A stretch of 64,000 nt of DNA from Clostridia bacterium (GCA_016278615.1 JADQBM010000003.1:1-64000), one strand, 5' to 3'. Shown: positions 35,139-44,631, numbered from the stretch's first letter. Numbers and translations: made by a program. The notes: generated by a model from the letters alone, not told the origin.

Positions 35139-35724
35139 AGCTTTTTTGGTCATAGCTTGCTACCTTATTGGTAATATTTCTTCATCGATATTAATCGGAA
35201 GAATGGTAGCAGGAATTGATATCAGGGAGCATGGTAGCGGAAATGCAGGCACGACAAATGTGTTGAGAACCATAGGGAAAAAGGCAGCTGTAGCCACTTT
35301 AATAGGAGATGTCTTGAAAGGTGTTATAGCTGTTTTAGTGGGGAGATTCTTTGGAGGAGAAAATTTAGCCATGCTATGCGGATTTGCCGCAATAATTGGA
35401 CATATATGGCCAATCATCTTTGGCTTTAGAGGTGGTAAGGGTATTGCTACGGGAATAGGTGCTGTGTTGGCGCTATCCCCTCAATTGGCCGGCATATGTA
35501 TACTAATAGGGTTATTGATTATTCTTTTTACAAAATATGTTTCCTTAGCCGCTATAATCGGCGTATGTGTGCTACCCATTGCCGCTTTTTTCTTAAATAG
35601 TCAGTATCTTTTTTGGGGGCTATCAGTAGCGCTTGTAGCGTTGATTAAGCATAGAAGCAATATTAAAAGATTATTAGCAGGTACGGAATCTAAAGTGAGC
35701 TTGAAGAAAAAAAATGAACAATGA
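35128..35724 (+). CDS. plsY: Acyl-phosphate:glycerol-3-phosphate acyltransferase PlsY
   Basis: A membrane acyltransferase (198 residues, five to seven helices) making lysophosphatidic acid from acyl-phosphate. Motifs are GNISSSILIGR, DIREHGSGNAGTTNVLRTIGKKA and FRGGKGIATGIGAVL. ATG at 35128 follows GAAAGGGG inside the der 3' end; the track start at 35074 lies deep in der. The last residues (KKKNEQ) and stop are taken from the first AATGAACAATGAA words of element I. Confidence 0.96.
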   Translation: MIIKAFLVIACYLIGNISSSILIGRMVAGIDIREHGSGNAGTTNVLRTIGKKAAVATLIGDVLKGVIAVLVGRFFGGENLAMLCGFAAIIGHIWPIIFGFRGGKGIATGIGAVLALSPQLAGICILIGLLIILFTKYVSLAAIIGVCVLPIAAFFLNSQYLFWGLSVALVALIKHRSNIKRLLAGTESKVSLKKKNEQ

Positions 35725-35893
35725 ATAATGAACACAATGAAAACAATGAACAATGAATAATGAACAATGAACAATGAAGGAGGATTTTGCTGGGCAAAAT
35801 CTACATATTTTATATATATAATGTAGAAATTTGTTGCAAATTTCATCCTCAATTATTCATTATTCATTATTCATTATTAATTATTAATTAATT
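35712..35893. repeat. Intergenic word-array element (I), AATGAACAATGAAT type, complete
   Basis: Left array AATGAACAATGAATAATGAA, hairpin GGATTTTGC-TGG-GCAAAATC, core, hairpin GAAATTTGTTGCAAATTTC, right array TTATTCATTATTCATTATTC. It runs from the plsY stop to the gpsA ribosome-binding site. Confidence 0.88.
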
Positions 35894-35906
35894 ACGGGGT
35901 GGTTAT

Positions 35907-36932
35907 ATGAAAACATCAGTAAGTGTTTTGGGTTCAGGGAGTTGGGGGACAGCATTGGCAATATCCCTCGCACAAAAAGGATATAAAATTAAATTATGGG
36001 GAAGAAATCAGGAACTTCAGAAGATCTTAAGAGAAAAAAAGGAAAATGTAAAATACTTACCTGGAATAATATTACCTGAGAATATCGAAATAATAGATTG
36101 TTTAGAGGAGGCGGTAGACGGAATAGACGTAATGGTTCTTTCTATTGCTTCTCAAGGAACCCGAGAAGTCTTGCGAAAAATAAAAAATATTGTACCCAAA
36201 AATTGCATTATAGTAAATACGGCTAAAGGGATAGATAAGGATAGTCTTAGTACGTTATCTGTTGTGGCTAAAGAAGAACTTCCTCAGAATCCATTTGTGA
36301 CTCTTTCTGGCCCTTCCCATGCTGAAGAGGTTAGTAAAGGTATGCCAACCACTTTGGTGTCTTCTTCAAGTAGAAAAAGTGATGCTGAGTCTATTCAAGA
36401 CCTATTTATGTCCCCGAGATTAAGAGTTTATACCAATCCAGATATTTTAGGAGTTGAGGTTGGGGGCGCTTTTAAAAACATCATTGCTTTGGCAGCAGGA
36501 ATCTCAGATGGACTTGGGTTTGGGGATAATGCCAAAGCCGCGCTAATGACTCGTGGCATTGTTGAAATATCACGCCTGGGAGTAGAAATGGGTGCTCAAA
36601 TCAGTACTTTTTCAGGACTATCTGGAATTGGAGACCTTATTGTGACTTGCACCAGTATGCATAGCAGGAATAGAAAATGCGGTATTCTTATAGGGCAAGG
36701 AATGTTGCCAGAACGTGCAATAAAAGAAATTGGCATGGTTGTAGAAGGTATTTACGCGGTAGATGCTGCGTATAAACTTTCAAAAAGATTTGGGGTCGAA
36801 ATGCCCATTACAGAAGAGTTGTTTAATCTTCTACATAATAAAAAGGAAGTCAGAGCATCTGTCATGCACCTCATGACCAGACAAAAAAAACATGAGATGG
36901 AAGAGAACGCAGCAGATGGATTGTGGCAATAG
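35907..36932 (+). CDS. gpsA: Glycerol-3-phosphate dehydrogenase [NAD(P)+]
   Basis: Makes sn-glycerol-3-phosphate for phospholipids, the step before PlsY. The Rossmann motif is VLGSGSWGTALA; other motifs are VNTAKGID, LSGPSHAEEVSKGMPTT and GVEVGGAFKNIIALAAGISDGLGFGDNAKAALMTRG with the catalytic Lys. It has 341 residues. ATG follows ACGGGGTGG at the very end of element I. Confidence 0.98.
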   Translation: MKTSVSVLGSGSWGTALAISLAQKGYKIKLWGRNQELQKILREKKENVKYLPGIILPENIEIIDCLEEAVDGIDVMVLSIASQGTREVLRKIKNIVPKNCIIVNTAKGIDKDSLSTLSVVAKEELPQNPFVTLSGPSHAEEVSKGMPTTLVSSSSRKSDAESIQDLFMSPRLRVYTNPDILGVEVGGAFKNIIALAAGISDGLGFGDNAKAALMTRGIVEISRLGVEMGAQISTFSGLSGIGDLIVTCTSMHSRNRKCGILIGQGMLPERAIKEIGMVVEGIYAVDAAYKLSKRFGVEMPITEELFNLLHNKKEVRASVMHLMTRQKKHEMEENAADGLWQ

Positions 36933-36949
36933 TAAGAAAAGAAAATAGA

Positions 36950-37131
36950 TGAATTATTTATGATTTAAGATTTAAGATTTAAGATTGAAGGAAGAGATTT
37001 TGCACATGTAAAATCTCTTAATTTTAATTAAGAAAGAAATAATAAGCTTCTGGATGATGGAGAATGATGGAGGTTTTGCATTGCAAAACCCTCATTAAAT
37101 CATAAATCTTAAATCATAAATCTTAAATCAC
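36950..37131. repeat. Intergenic word-array element (J), AAGATTTAAGATT type, complete
   Basis: Left array TTTAAGATTTAAGATTTAAG, hairpin GAGATTTTGCACATGTAAAATCTC, core, hairpin GGGTTTTGCAATGCAAAACC in minus orientation (GGAGGTTTTGCATTGCAAAACCCTC on plus), right array AAATCATAAATCTTAAATC. It lies between gpsA and spoIVA. Confidence 0.88.
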
Positions 37132-37179
37132 CTGATTATTTTGTTTGTCCAAAATGGACGACTTTTTTATTGCTTTTAA

Positions 37180-37208
37180 GAATAATAAAGTAGATTTACT
37201 CATATAGA
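37180..37208 (+). promoter_or_regulatory. Possible SigE-type promoter of spoIVA
   Basis: GAATAAT and CATATAGA are about 14 bases apart, a fair match to Bacillus SigE promoters (-10 CATACANT). SigE control of spoIVA is established in Bacillus. The match is imperfect. Confidence 0.4.
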
Positions 37209-37244
37209 TGTAATGTTAAAATACCATAAAAAAGGAGGGACAGA

Positions 37245-38723
37245 ATGGATCATCAAAATATATATGAAAACATTACAGAAAGAACTCAAGGGGATATCTA
37301 TATAGGTGTGGTAGGACCTGTTCGTACAGGAAAATCTACTTTTATAAAAAGGTTTATGGATCTATTGGTTATCCCAAATGTAGAAAACGTTTACGTAAAA
37401 GAAAGAGTAAAAGATGAAATGCCTCAAAGTGGGGCAGGAAAAACGATTATGACAACAGAACCAAAGTTTGTGCCCAACGAGGCTGTAGAAGTAACCCTCT
37501 CTGAGAATTCAAAATTCAAGGTCAGATTGGTTGACTGTGTTGGATACATGGTGCCAGGTGCAATCGGGCACATGGAGGATGGAAAACCAAGAATGGTGAA
37601 TACGCCATGGCATGAGTCCGATATTCCTTTTGAAGAGGCTGCGGAAATAGGGACTCGTAAAGTCATTGCTGACCATTCAACTATTGGGCTTGTTATTACT
37701 ACAGATGGCTCCATCGCCGAGATTGAGAGAAGCAACTATATACAAGCAGAAGAAAGAGTTATTAATGAACTGAGGGAATTAAACAAACCATTTATCATTG
37801 TATTGAATTCAATATTTCCTGAATCTGAAAGAGCCGTAGAATTAAGAAAGGACATAGAAGAAAAATATGGCGTCCCTGTAATCGCAGCGAATTGTGCAAG
37901 AATGAATATTAGTACCATTAATAATATTTTGGAAAATATTTTATTTGAGTTCCCCATTAGTCAAGTTAACTTCAGGTTGCCGGGATGGACGGATGGTTTA
38001 AACAGAGAACACTGGATCAAAGAAAGCCTCATTGAAAAAATCCGGGTTTGGAGCAATGAGATTGGTAGCATACGAGACGTGAGTAATAGTGTGCAATTTT
38101 TCAAAGATATGGACATTATCAAAGAAAGTCAAATTAATAGTGTGAATCTTGGATCTGGGGTTGTAGAAGTTGGAATAGATACAGGCGAAGAGCTTTTTTA
38201 TCAGGTGTTAGAAGAGATGACGGGGTATGAGGTTAAAGGAGATTATCAGTTTTTTGAAATGATAAAAGATTTTGCCTTTGCTAAAAAAGAGTATGACAAA
38301 ATGAAGGATGCTCTGACTCAGGTTAAGGAAAATGGTTATGGAATGGTGGCACCTGACTATACCGATATGGAATTGGAAGATCCAGAAATATATAAACAAG
38401 GCAATCGATATGGTGTAAGACTAAAGGCGAAAGCACCCTCTTTGCATATTATCCGGACGGATATCTTTACAGAGGTGGCACCAGTAGTTGGAAGTGAAAA
38501 ACAAAGTGAAGATCTGGTGAAATATCTTTTGCAGGAATTTGAAACAGATCCTTCGAAAATTTGGGATACAAATATCTTCGGGAAATCACTAAATGATTTG
38601 GTTACTGAGCAAATGCAAAGTAAGCTAATAGGTATGCCAGACAATGTAAGAATTAAAATGCAGAAAACGCTTCAACGTATTATCAATGATGGAAAAGGAA
38701 ATTTCATTTGTATTATCATATAA
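37245..38723 (+). CDS. spoIVA: Stage IV sporulation protein A (spore coat morphogenetic ATPase)
   Basis: SpoIVA polymerises on the forespore outer membrane and forms the coat base. It has 492 residues, the same as Bacillus SpoIVA. The Walker A GPVRTGKST near residue 25, the switch-like VDCVGYMVPGAIGHMEDGK and the TDGSIAEI region are typical. The conserved C-terminus ends GKGNFICIII. ATG follows AAAGGAGGG. It follows gpsA as in many Clostridia and Bacilli. Confidence 0.98.
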   Translation: MDHQNIYENITERTQGDIYIGVVGPVRTGKSTFIKRFMDLLVIPNVENVYVKERVKDEMPQSGAGKTIMTTEPKFVPNEAVEVTLSENSKFKVRLVDCVGYMVPGAIGHMEDGKPRMVNTPWHESDIPFEEAAEIGTRKVIADHSTIGLVITTDGSIAEIERSNYIQAEERVINELRELNKPFIIVLNSIFPESERAVELRKDIEEKYGVPVIAANCARMNISTINNILENILFEFPISQVNFRLPGWTDGLNREHWIKESLIEKIRVWSNEIGSIRDVSNSVQFFKDMDIIKESQINSVNLGSGVVEVGIDTGEELFYQVLEEMTGYEVKGDYQFFEMIKDFAFAKKEYDKMKDALTQVKENGYGMVAPDYTDMELEDPEIYKQGNRYGVRLKAKAPSLHIIRTDIFTEVAPVVGSEKQSEDLVKYLLQEFETDPSKIWDTNIFGKSLNDLVTEQMQSKLIGMPDNVRIKMQKTLQRIINDGKGNFICIII

Positions 38724-38726
38724 TGG

Positions 38727-38756
38727 TTGAAAATCAGCAAGAAAGAATTGTATAAT
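38727..38756 (+). promoter_or_regulatory. SigA-type promoter of the 38.8-kb envelope/division cluster
   Basis: TTGAAA, 18 bases, then TATAAT, 34 bases before the gene at 38790. Confidence 0.65.
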
Positions 38757-38789
38757 TAGAGTACTAAGAGAACAGGCTGAGGAGAAACT

Positions 38790-39170
38790 ATGGTTATAGA
38801 ATACTTTATCACAATACTGATCGTTCTATTACTAACCTGCATTGTAGGCTATGTTGCTGCTACTATGAAAGAAAAAGTATACTTGTCTAAAGATATGATT
38901 GTCCTTAACAACAGGAATATATCTCAAAATGATATAGATAAGGTAGATGCCCGTTGCTTCTCCATTGGAAGTGTTGAGATCATGTCGGGAGATGAAATTA
39001 AAATAGTTAGAGACAATTTAGAAATAGTGAAAGGTATGGTTATTGGAGCCAATACTCAAAAAAATACAATTGTAGTAGCAGAAAACAGTAAGCCTGTTGA
39101 AGTAGGTACAAACGGGATTAAAAGAATAAAGATTATTAGTAGATATGGGAAATTTCTGAAAAACTTTTAG
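38790..39170 (+). CDS. Small membrane-anchored protein, unknown
   Basis: A 126-residue protein with one N-terminal transmembrane helix (about 5-25, ITILIVLLLTCIVGYVAA). A beta-rich soluble part of about 100 residues follows, with repeated short strands. I do not recognise the family. ATG follows CTGAGGAG. The stop overlaps a terminator, so it is separately transcribed from the HlyD-like gene downstream. Confidence 0.7.
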   Translation: MVIEYFITILIVLLLTCIVGYVAATMKEKVYLSKDMIVLNNRNISQNDIDKVDARCFSIGSVEIMSGDEIKIVRDNLEIVKGMVIGANTQKNTIVVAENSKPVEVGTNGIKRIKIISRYGKFLKNF

Positions 39171-39196
39171 ACTACGGGAGTAGTCTGTTTTTTTTG
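39169..39196 (+). terminator. Intrinsic terminator
   Basis: AGACTA-CGGGAG-TAGTCT followed by G and nine T residues; its first bases overlap the upstream stop codon. Confidence 0.9.
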
Positions 39197-39282
39197 TCCT
39201 GATAAATTTTATTTTTATGAAGGAAAAATTTCATAACTAAAGAATATAGAGTGTTATAGATTGGTCTATTGAGGTGTTTGAA

Positions 39283-40530
39283 ATGAACAAAAAAAAGCAA
39301 TCAAAATTTAAAAAACTCATCATATCGTTGTTTATGGTGGCAGTTGTTTCCTTATTTATACTCATTTATTTTGTTCCTAATGTGGGCGAGACCTTTCAAA
39401 AAACAAGAGTGGTCACTTATGATACCATTCAAGTTACAGATCGTATTGACTGCTATATTATCAGGAATGAGAAGGTAATCTTTTCAAATGTTGAAGGGAC
39501 TATTGATTACAATATATCCGAAGGGGAAAGAGTAAAGAAAGATAAAGAGATTCTTCGCATAAATCAAGAAAAAGTTGATCCAGATGCAGAAAATAAGTTA
39601 GAGCTTATAAATCAAAGAATTGAAAGAATCAATAATGGAGAAAGTATATTTGAAAGTGATATTAATAGAATAGAGGCGCAAATTCAAACAAATATTGATG
39701 AGATTAGAACAGCAAAAGATAAAGGGGATCTTTCCTTAGTTCGTAAAATTGAAGAAAAGATGAGAAGACTTATTGATAAAAAAAATATTATTCTCAGTAA
39801 TACAGGCTTAAAAGATAACAGTATAGAAGTATTGAAAGAGGAAAGAGGACAGTTGGAGAATATGTTAAATCAATCCGTTTTTTCTTATAAAACCCAAGAT
39901 GCCGGTCTTATTAGTTATTATGTTGATGGATATGAAAGTGAGTTAACACCTATCAATATGTATCTTTTAGATAAGAGTGAATTGGAAGAGACGAGTATGA
40001 CGGGACAAGACACCTATAGAGAAAAAACTTTCCCAAATGAACCTTTATATAAAATTATTAATAGTCCTGTTTGGTATGTTGCTACTTGGGTGGATTCAAA
40101 CAAGATAGATAAGTATATTATAGGGAATACGGTTTATTTAAATTTCGCCAATGGGCAGACGAAAGGCCTGATTTATGATATTATAAAAGATGATATTGGA
40201 AATCTTGTCATAATAGAAATAGGCCACTACTATCCGGATTATTGGAAGCTTAGAAAGGTTACTACAGATATTATTGTTGCCAATTACGAGGGAATCAAAA
40301 TAGATAATGACAGCATTGTTGAAGTGGATGGACAAGCAGGTGTTTATACAGTGGACATTAATGGAAAATATGTTTTTGAACCCATTAAGATTATTGGAAG
40401 CGATGGAAAAAAGACCATTGTGGAAAGCGGTTATTACTACAACGAGACGGAAGAAGGCTTGAAAAAAGTCAAGACCATTGATTTATATGATGAAGTTCTC
40501 AGAAATACAAAAAGAAAATTAAATCTTTAG
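39283..40530 (+). CDS. HlyD-like membrane-fusion/envelope protein at the head of the division cluster
   Basis: A 415-residue protein with one N-terminal transmembrane helix and a large extracytoplasmic part. A split biotinyl-lipoyl-like domain (VEGTIDYNISEGERVKKDKEILRI...) is interrupted by a coiled coil at about 100-195, as in HlyD adaptors. No exporter gene is adjacent; clostridial genomes often have such a gene just before yggS-sepF, so an envelope or division role is inferred. ATG at 39283 follows GAGGTG, which the track GTG overlaps. Confidence 0.75.
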   Translation: MNKKKQSKFKKLIISLFMVAVVSLFILIYFVPNVGETFQKTRVVTYDTIQVTDRIDCYIIRNEKVIFSNVEGTIDYNISEGERVKKDKEILRINQEKVDPDAENKLELINQRIERINNGESIFESDINRIEAQIQTNIDEIRTAKDKGDLSLVRKIEEKMRRLIDKKNIILSNTGLKDNSIEVLKEERGQLENMLNQSVFSYKTQDAGLISYYVDGYESELTPINMYLLDKSELEETSMTGQDTYREKTFPNEPLYKIINSPVWYVATWVDSNKIDKYIIGNTVYLNFANGQTKGLIYDIIKDDIGNLVIIEIGHYYPDYWKLRKVTTDIIVANYEGIKIDNDSIVEVDGQAGVYTVDINGKYVFEPIKIIGSDGKKTIVESGYYYNETEEGLKKVKTIDLYDEVLRNTKRKLNL

Positions 40531-40541
40531 GAGTAAAGGTC

Positions 40542-41222
40542 ATGGAGAAGATTAAAAAGAATATTAATGAAATTAATGAGAGAATTTCAAAAGGCTCATT
40601 AAAGTCAGAAAGGTCTTCTGATAAAGTAACTCTGATTGCTGTGACTAAAACTCGGAGTACTGAAGAGATTAATAAGGCCATTGAAGCAGGAATAACAGAT
40701 ATTGGAGAAAACAAGGTTCAAGAAATTATCAATAAGTATGATAAAGTACTTCCTGTTCGTTGGCATATGATTGGGCACTTGCAGACAAATAAAGTTAAAT
40801 ATATTATAGATAAAGTTAAAATGATTCATTCTGTTGATAGCATACGACTTGCAAAGGAAATCAACAAAAGAGCAATTCAAAACAACCTTGTTATGGATAT
40901 TTTAGTCCAAGTTAATATAGCAGATGAGGAAAGCAAATTTGGATTAAAGCCCAAAAGCTTAGAATCTTTCTTAAATGATTTGGAAGAATATAAAAATATT
41001 AATATGAAGGGCTTCATGATGGTTGCACCTTTTGCAGAGCATGCAGAGGAGGTTAGAATTCATTTTAGACAGATGAAACAATTGTTTGATACATATAAAC
41101 GTTCAAAATGTTTTGAAAATATGGTATATTTATCTATGGGCATGACAAATGATTTCGAGATTGCTGTGGAAGAGGGCGCAAATATGGTAAGAATTGGAAC
41201 TGCTATCTTTGGCGCTAGATAA
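40542..41222 (+). CDS. YggS-family pyridoxal phosphate homeostasis protein (YlmE)
   Basis: A 226-residue PLP-binding TIM-barrel protein without known catalysis, involved in B6 and amino-acid balance. The PLP lysine lies in LIAVTKTRS; GENKVQEI, WHMIGHLQTNKVK and LSMGMTNDFEIAVEEGANMVRIGTAIFG are the other signatures. ATG follows TAGGAG. It opens the canonical ylmE-sepF-ylmG-ylmH-divIVA operon. Confidence 0.95.
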   Translation: MEKIKKNINEINERISKGSLKSERSSDKVTLIAVTKTRSTEEINKAIEAGITDIGENKVQEIINKYDKVLPVRWHMIGHLQTNKVKYIIDKVKMIHSVDSIRLAKEINKRAIQNNLVMDILVQVNIADEESKFGLKPKSLESFLNDLEEYKNINMKGFMMVAPFAEHAEEVRIHFRQMKQLFDTYKRSKCFENMVYLSMGMTNDFEIAVEEGANMVRIGTAIFGAR

Positions 41223-41254
41223 TTATTTTAATTAATAATAGATGGAGGGATTAC

Positions 41255-41701
41255 GTGGGAGAAGGTTTTTTTGATAAAATGAAATTACTTGTAGGACTTG
41301 AAGGTGAAGAAATTCAGGAGATACCAAAAGAAGCGAGACGAACAGTTAAAGAATACATTCCCCCAATATCACAAAAAGAATTTAATGACAACCGAGTCCT
41401 GAATTTCCATACAAAAAATCAAATGAAATTAATACTACTAGAACCTAAAAGTTTTGATGAGTGCCCAAAAATAGTTGATAATTTGAAAAATAAGAAGCCA
41501 ATCATTTTAAATTTAGAGAAGCTCGATAGTGATTTGGCAAGAAAAATTTTTGATTTTATCAGTGGAGCAGTTTACGCACTAGATGGGAATGTTCAAAAAG
41601 TTGCAAATAATATTTTCCTATTTGCACCAGAAAATGTGGACATATCAGGAAATATTGAAAGTTTTCTTCCTAAAGATGAGTTTAATCCATGGAAGAAATA
41701 G
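41255..41701 (+). CDS. sepF: Cell division protein SepF
   Basis: SepF binds FtsZ and the membrane and shapes the division ring. The N-terminal amphipathic helix MGEGFFDKMKLLVGL is followed by a linker and the DUF552 core from about residue 58 (KLILLEPKSFDECPKIVDNLKNKKPIILNLEKLD). GSVxxxx-like ISGAVYALDGNVQKVANNIFLFAP is present. GTG start follows ATGGAGGG. Confidence 0.95.
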   Translation: MGEGFFDKMKLLVGLEGEEIQEIPKEARRTVKEYIPPISQKEFNDNRVLNFHTKNQMKLILLEPKSFDECPKIVDNLKNKKPIILNLEKLDSDLARKIFDFISGAVYALDGNVQKVANNIFLFAPENVDISGNIESFLPKDEFNPWKK

Positions 41702-41717
41702 ATGGAGGAGTTTGATT

Positions 41718-41984
41718 ATGTGGATGTTAGCTAAAACCATTGATTTATTATTTACAGTCGTTTATTATTTAATTTTTGCTCGTATTATCTTATCATGGGT
41801 TGTAAGGAACCCTGGCAATAGGTACTATGCCATTTTAATACAATTAACTGAACCAATTCTTGGTCCTGTTAGAAATCTGTTATCTAAGACTGGAATCGGA
41901 AGATCAGGAATAGACCTTTCTCCAATGGTAGCCATATTGTTGTTAATATTCATTAGGAATATTCTTTTAGGAATACTTATTTAA
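41718..41984 (+). CDS. YggT family membrane protein (YlmG)
   Basis: An 88-residue protein with two YggT-type membrane helices and the motifs YYLIFARIILSWV and LTEPILGPVRNLL. ATG at 41718 follows ATGGAGGAG; the ORF-track version reads back into sepF and is wrong. Its stop is directly followed by the GTG of the next gene. Its role is thought to be in envelope or division organisation. Confidence 0.93.
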   Translation: MWMLAKTIDLLFTVVYYLIFARIILSWVVRNPGNRYYAILIQLTEPILGPVRNLLSKTGIGRSGIDLSPMVAILLLIFIRNILLGILI

Positions 41985-42734
41985 GTGGAAAAAGAAAAAG
42001 AAGTTCTGAATAAAATTAAAGATAAGGTTAAAATTTGCAAAAAAAGAGGAATGATTACCTATACCGATTTTTTAAATCCTTTTCAATTTGATTTATGCAG
42101 TTCGTTTATTAAAGCAAATGAAGTGAATTTTTTTGGTTTTGGTGGTTATGAACAGGCTGAGAGGAAGATTATCGTTCTCTTGCCCTCTGATATGAATCAA
42201 GAGGATGTTGAGATACCCATTAAAGTCATTCATATCAAATCAAACTCAAAAACAACAAAACTTGAACATAGAGATGTTTTAGGAGCAGTGTTAGGGTTAG
42301 GGTTGAGCAGAGAGAAAATTGGGGATGTTATCCTTCAAAAAAACAGTGTGGATGTTATCGTTTATAAAGAAGTAGCAGAATTGATTCTCATGTATTTAGA
42401 AAAACTTGGGAAGGATATGGTTTCATGTGAGGAAATCGATTTTACCCAGCTTAGTATTATAAACCAACAATTCAAAACCATTCATGCAACAGTTGCTTCT
42501 TTGAGAGCAGATGTCATTATGAGTTGTGGATTTAATGAATCAAGAAGCAGTGCTTGTGGGTATATTAATAAAGGAAGTCTTAAAATTAATCACAAGGAAG
42601 TGGTAAACCCGTCATTCATGTTGAAAGAGGGAGATTTGATTTCCGTTAGAGGCAAGGGCCGAATGTTGTTGGAAAAAATAGAAGGAACAACGAAGAAGGG
42701 CAGACTTAAAATTGTGATCAAAAAAGTCATTTGA
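41985..42734 (+). CDS. S4-domain RNA-binding protein YlmH
   Basis: A 249-residue protein with a C-terminal S4 domain (about 175-240, ASLRADVIMSCGFNESRSSACGYINKGSLKINHKEV). The N-terminal part holds ICKKRGMITYTDFL and FFGFGGYEQAERKI. Recent Bacillus work assigns it to a ribosome-associated quality-control role; earlier it was linked to cell division by position only. GTG at 41985 abuts the ylmG stop. Confidence 0.92.
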   Translation: MEKEKEVLNKIKDKVKICKKRGMITYTDFLNPFQFDLCSSFIKANEVNFFGFGGYEQAERKIIVLLPSDMNQEDVEIPIKVIHIKSNSKTTKLEHRDVLGAVLGLGLSREKIGDVILQKNSVDVIVYKEVAELILMYLEKLGKDMVSCEEIDFTQLSIINQQFKTIHATVASLRADVIMSCGFNESRSSACGYINKGSLKINHKEVVNPSFMLKEGDLISVRGKGRMLLEKIEGTTKKGRLKIVIKKVI

Positions 42735-42749
42735 AAGGATGGATGTTTT

Positions 42750-43214
42750 GTGATTACACCTTTGGATATTCAAAATAAAGAATTCAAAAAAGGTATCAGA
42801 GGATATAAAGATGAAGAAGTAGATCGTTTTTTAGATTTGCTGACATTGGATTATGAAAAAGTTATTGAAGAGAATCATTCTATGAAAGAAAAGCTTAATG
42901 AAATGAATAAGTCACTTAAAAACTATAAGGAACAAGAGAACTCTATCCTTGAAGCTGTTGAAACAGCTAAACACTTAATGAGTGATATTTCTTTAAGTGC
43001 TGAAAAAAGAGCAGAATTATTGATTAGAAATGCTGAGCTGGATGCTGAACGAATTGTTAAAGAATCTAAAGCATCTACAGAGAAACTGTTTGAAGAATAT
43101 GAAGAGGTAAAGAATAGAATTAATATTTTTACCACACGTTATAAGAATCTTTTAGAGTCGGAGCTGGATCGATTTAATGGTATTAGTACTGAATTGTTTG
43201 ATGATACCTTATAA
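42750..43214 (+). CDS. divIVA: Cell division/polarity protein DivIVA
   Basis: DivIVA marks curved membrane at septa and poles. The N-terminal domain ITPLDIQNKEFKKGIRGYKDEEVDRFLDLLTLDYEK is diagnostic. A coiled coil fills about residues 30-145. GTG start follows AAAGGATGG. In some Firmicutes ileS follows divIVA; here ileS is 42 kb away and lspA follows. Confidence 0.96.
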   Translation: MITPLDIQNKEFKKGIRGYKDEEVDRFLDLLTLDYEKVIEENHSMKEKLNEMNKSLKNYKEQENSILEAVETAKHLMSDISLSAEKRAELLIRNAELDAERIVKESKASTEKLFEEYEEVKNRINIFTTRYKNLLESELDRFNGISTELFDDTL

Positions 43215-43249
43215 TACTGTCCTCAGAACAACAGATGGGGTGAAGAAAG

Positions 43250-43711
43250 ATGCATTTTGTAATCATTGCCGTAGTCATTCTTTTAGATCAGATTAGTAAA
43301 TATTCAATTTGTGACAATATGAGCTTATATGAATCCATACCAGTAATAGAAAATGTATTTCATATTACACATGTACAGAATTTTGGGGCGGCCTTTAGCA
43401 TACTTCAAAATCATAGAGGATTATTTATTGGCATAAGTAGTGTCGCTATTGTTATTATTTTTTATATTCTAATTAAATATAAAAAGAAGCTGCATAAGAT
43501 GTATTTATATAGTTTAAGTCTCATTGCTGCAGGAGCCATGGGCAATCTAATGGATCGTATTCGGTTGGGCTATGTAACTGATTTTTTAGATTTCAGGATA
43601 TGGCCTGTTTTTAATGTAGCGGATATTAGTATTGTATGCGGTACCATAATATTAGCCTACTATATTCTATGGATCGAGCCCAAGGAGAGAAAAGCAGATG
43701 ATAAGGGATGA
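43250..43711 (+). CDS. lspA: Lipoprotein signal peptidase (signal peptidase II)
   Basis: An aspartic membrane protease that removes signal peptides from prolipoproteins, such as the BMP, GerMN and DUF4846 lipoproteins in this window. It has four helices. The catalytic regions are GAMGNLMDRIRLGYVTDFLDF and FNVADISI. The start ATG follows GATGGGGTG. Its end overlaps the pseudouridine synthase start by four bases (ATGA). Confidence 0.96.
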   Translation: MHFVIIAVVILLDQISKYSICDNMSLYESIPVIENVFHITHVQNFGAAFSILQNHRGLFIGISSVAIVIIFYILIKYKKKLHKMYLYSLSLIAAGAMGNLMDRIRLGYVTDFLDFRIWPVFNVADISIVCGTIILAYYILWIEPKERKADDKG

Positions 43712-44631
43712 GTATTTTGAACACATATGAGCTTATAGTTACGGATCATGAAGAAGGCGAAAGACTTGATGTTGTCTTAGCTTCAAATATTGAAGATTTA
43801 TCCAGGAGTTATATTCAGAAATTAATTGAGAAAAGCTCAATTGAAATAAATGGTTGCATTGAAAAATCTAAAAAGTATAAAGTTAAGGAACAAGATAGAA
43901 TTGTTGTTCATATTCCAGAACCAGAGAGACTTGAAATTGATGGAGAGAACATCCCCTTAGAGATTGTCTATGAAGATGATGATCTAGTAGTCGTTAATAA
44001 GGCTAAAGGAATGGTAGTTCATCCTGCTGTAGGGAATTATACAGGGACTATGGTCAATGCATTGCTCTTTCACTGTAAAAACTTATCTACCATTAATGGC
44101 GTCATTAGACCCGGAATTGTTCATAGGATCGATAAAGATACTAGTGGACTTCTTGTTTCAGCTAAAAATGATAGAGCACATGCTTCATTGGGAGAACAAT
44201 TTAAGGCACATTCAATTAAACGCATTTATAATGCTATTACTTACGGTAATATCAAAAATGACTCTGGGACGGTAGAGATGCCCATTGGCAGGCATCCAAC
44301 CAATAGACTGAAAATGGCTGTCACAGATATGAACTCGAAAAAAGCCATTACACATTATAAAGTCATAGAAAGATATGGAAATTTCACCTTTATTGAGGCC
44401 AGACTTGAAACAGGAAGGACACACCAAATCAGGGTGCATATGGCCTATATTCATCATCCGTTACTTGGAGATAGGGTATATGGGCCCAAAAAGCCAAAGT
44501 ATCATATAGAAGGACAGATATTACATGCAAGGGTTTTGGGGTTTATTCATCCTTCAACTGGGAACTATATGGAATTTGATAGTGATTTGCCTTATCATTT
44601 TAGAGAAGCCATGGGTAAAGTTAAAGCATAA
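43708..44631 (+). CDS. RluA/RluD-family pseudouridine synthase
   Basis: A 307-residue RNA pseudouridine synthase with an N-terminal S4 domain (about 15-75) and catalytic core. [12 protein letters not shown] holds the catalytic Asp, and [27 protein letters not shown] is present. The likely target is 23S rRNA, as for RluD. ATG at 43708 gives ATGA coupling with lspA; the TTG at 43717, eight bases after AAGGGA, is a serious alternative. Confidence 0.93.
   Translation: MSILNTYELIVTDHEEGERLDVVLASNIEDLSRSYIQKLIEKSSIEINGCIEKSKKYKVKEQDRIVVHIPEPERLEIDGENIPLEIVYEDDDLVVVNKAKGMVVHPAVGNYTGTMVNALLFHCKNLSTINGVIRPGIVHRIDKDTSGLLVSAKNDRAHASLGEQFKAHSIKRIYNAITYGNIKNDSGTVEMPIGRHPTNRLKMAVTDMNSKKAITHYKVIERYGNFTFIEARLETGRTHQIRVHMAYIHHPLLGDRVYGPKKPKYHIEGQILHARVLGFIHPSTGNYMEFDSDLPYHFREAMGKVKA

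Noticed and set aside
11400-37131. CRISPR arrays in the repetitive spacers
   Set aside because: Repeats are 6-8 bases, degenerate and without unique spacers, and no cas genes are present.
41583-41717. Long 5' extension of the YggT-like gene
   Set aside because: It is sepF in another frame; ATGGAGGAG before 41718 marks the start.
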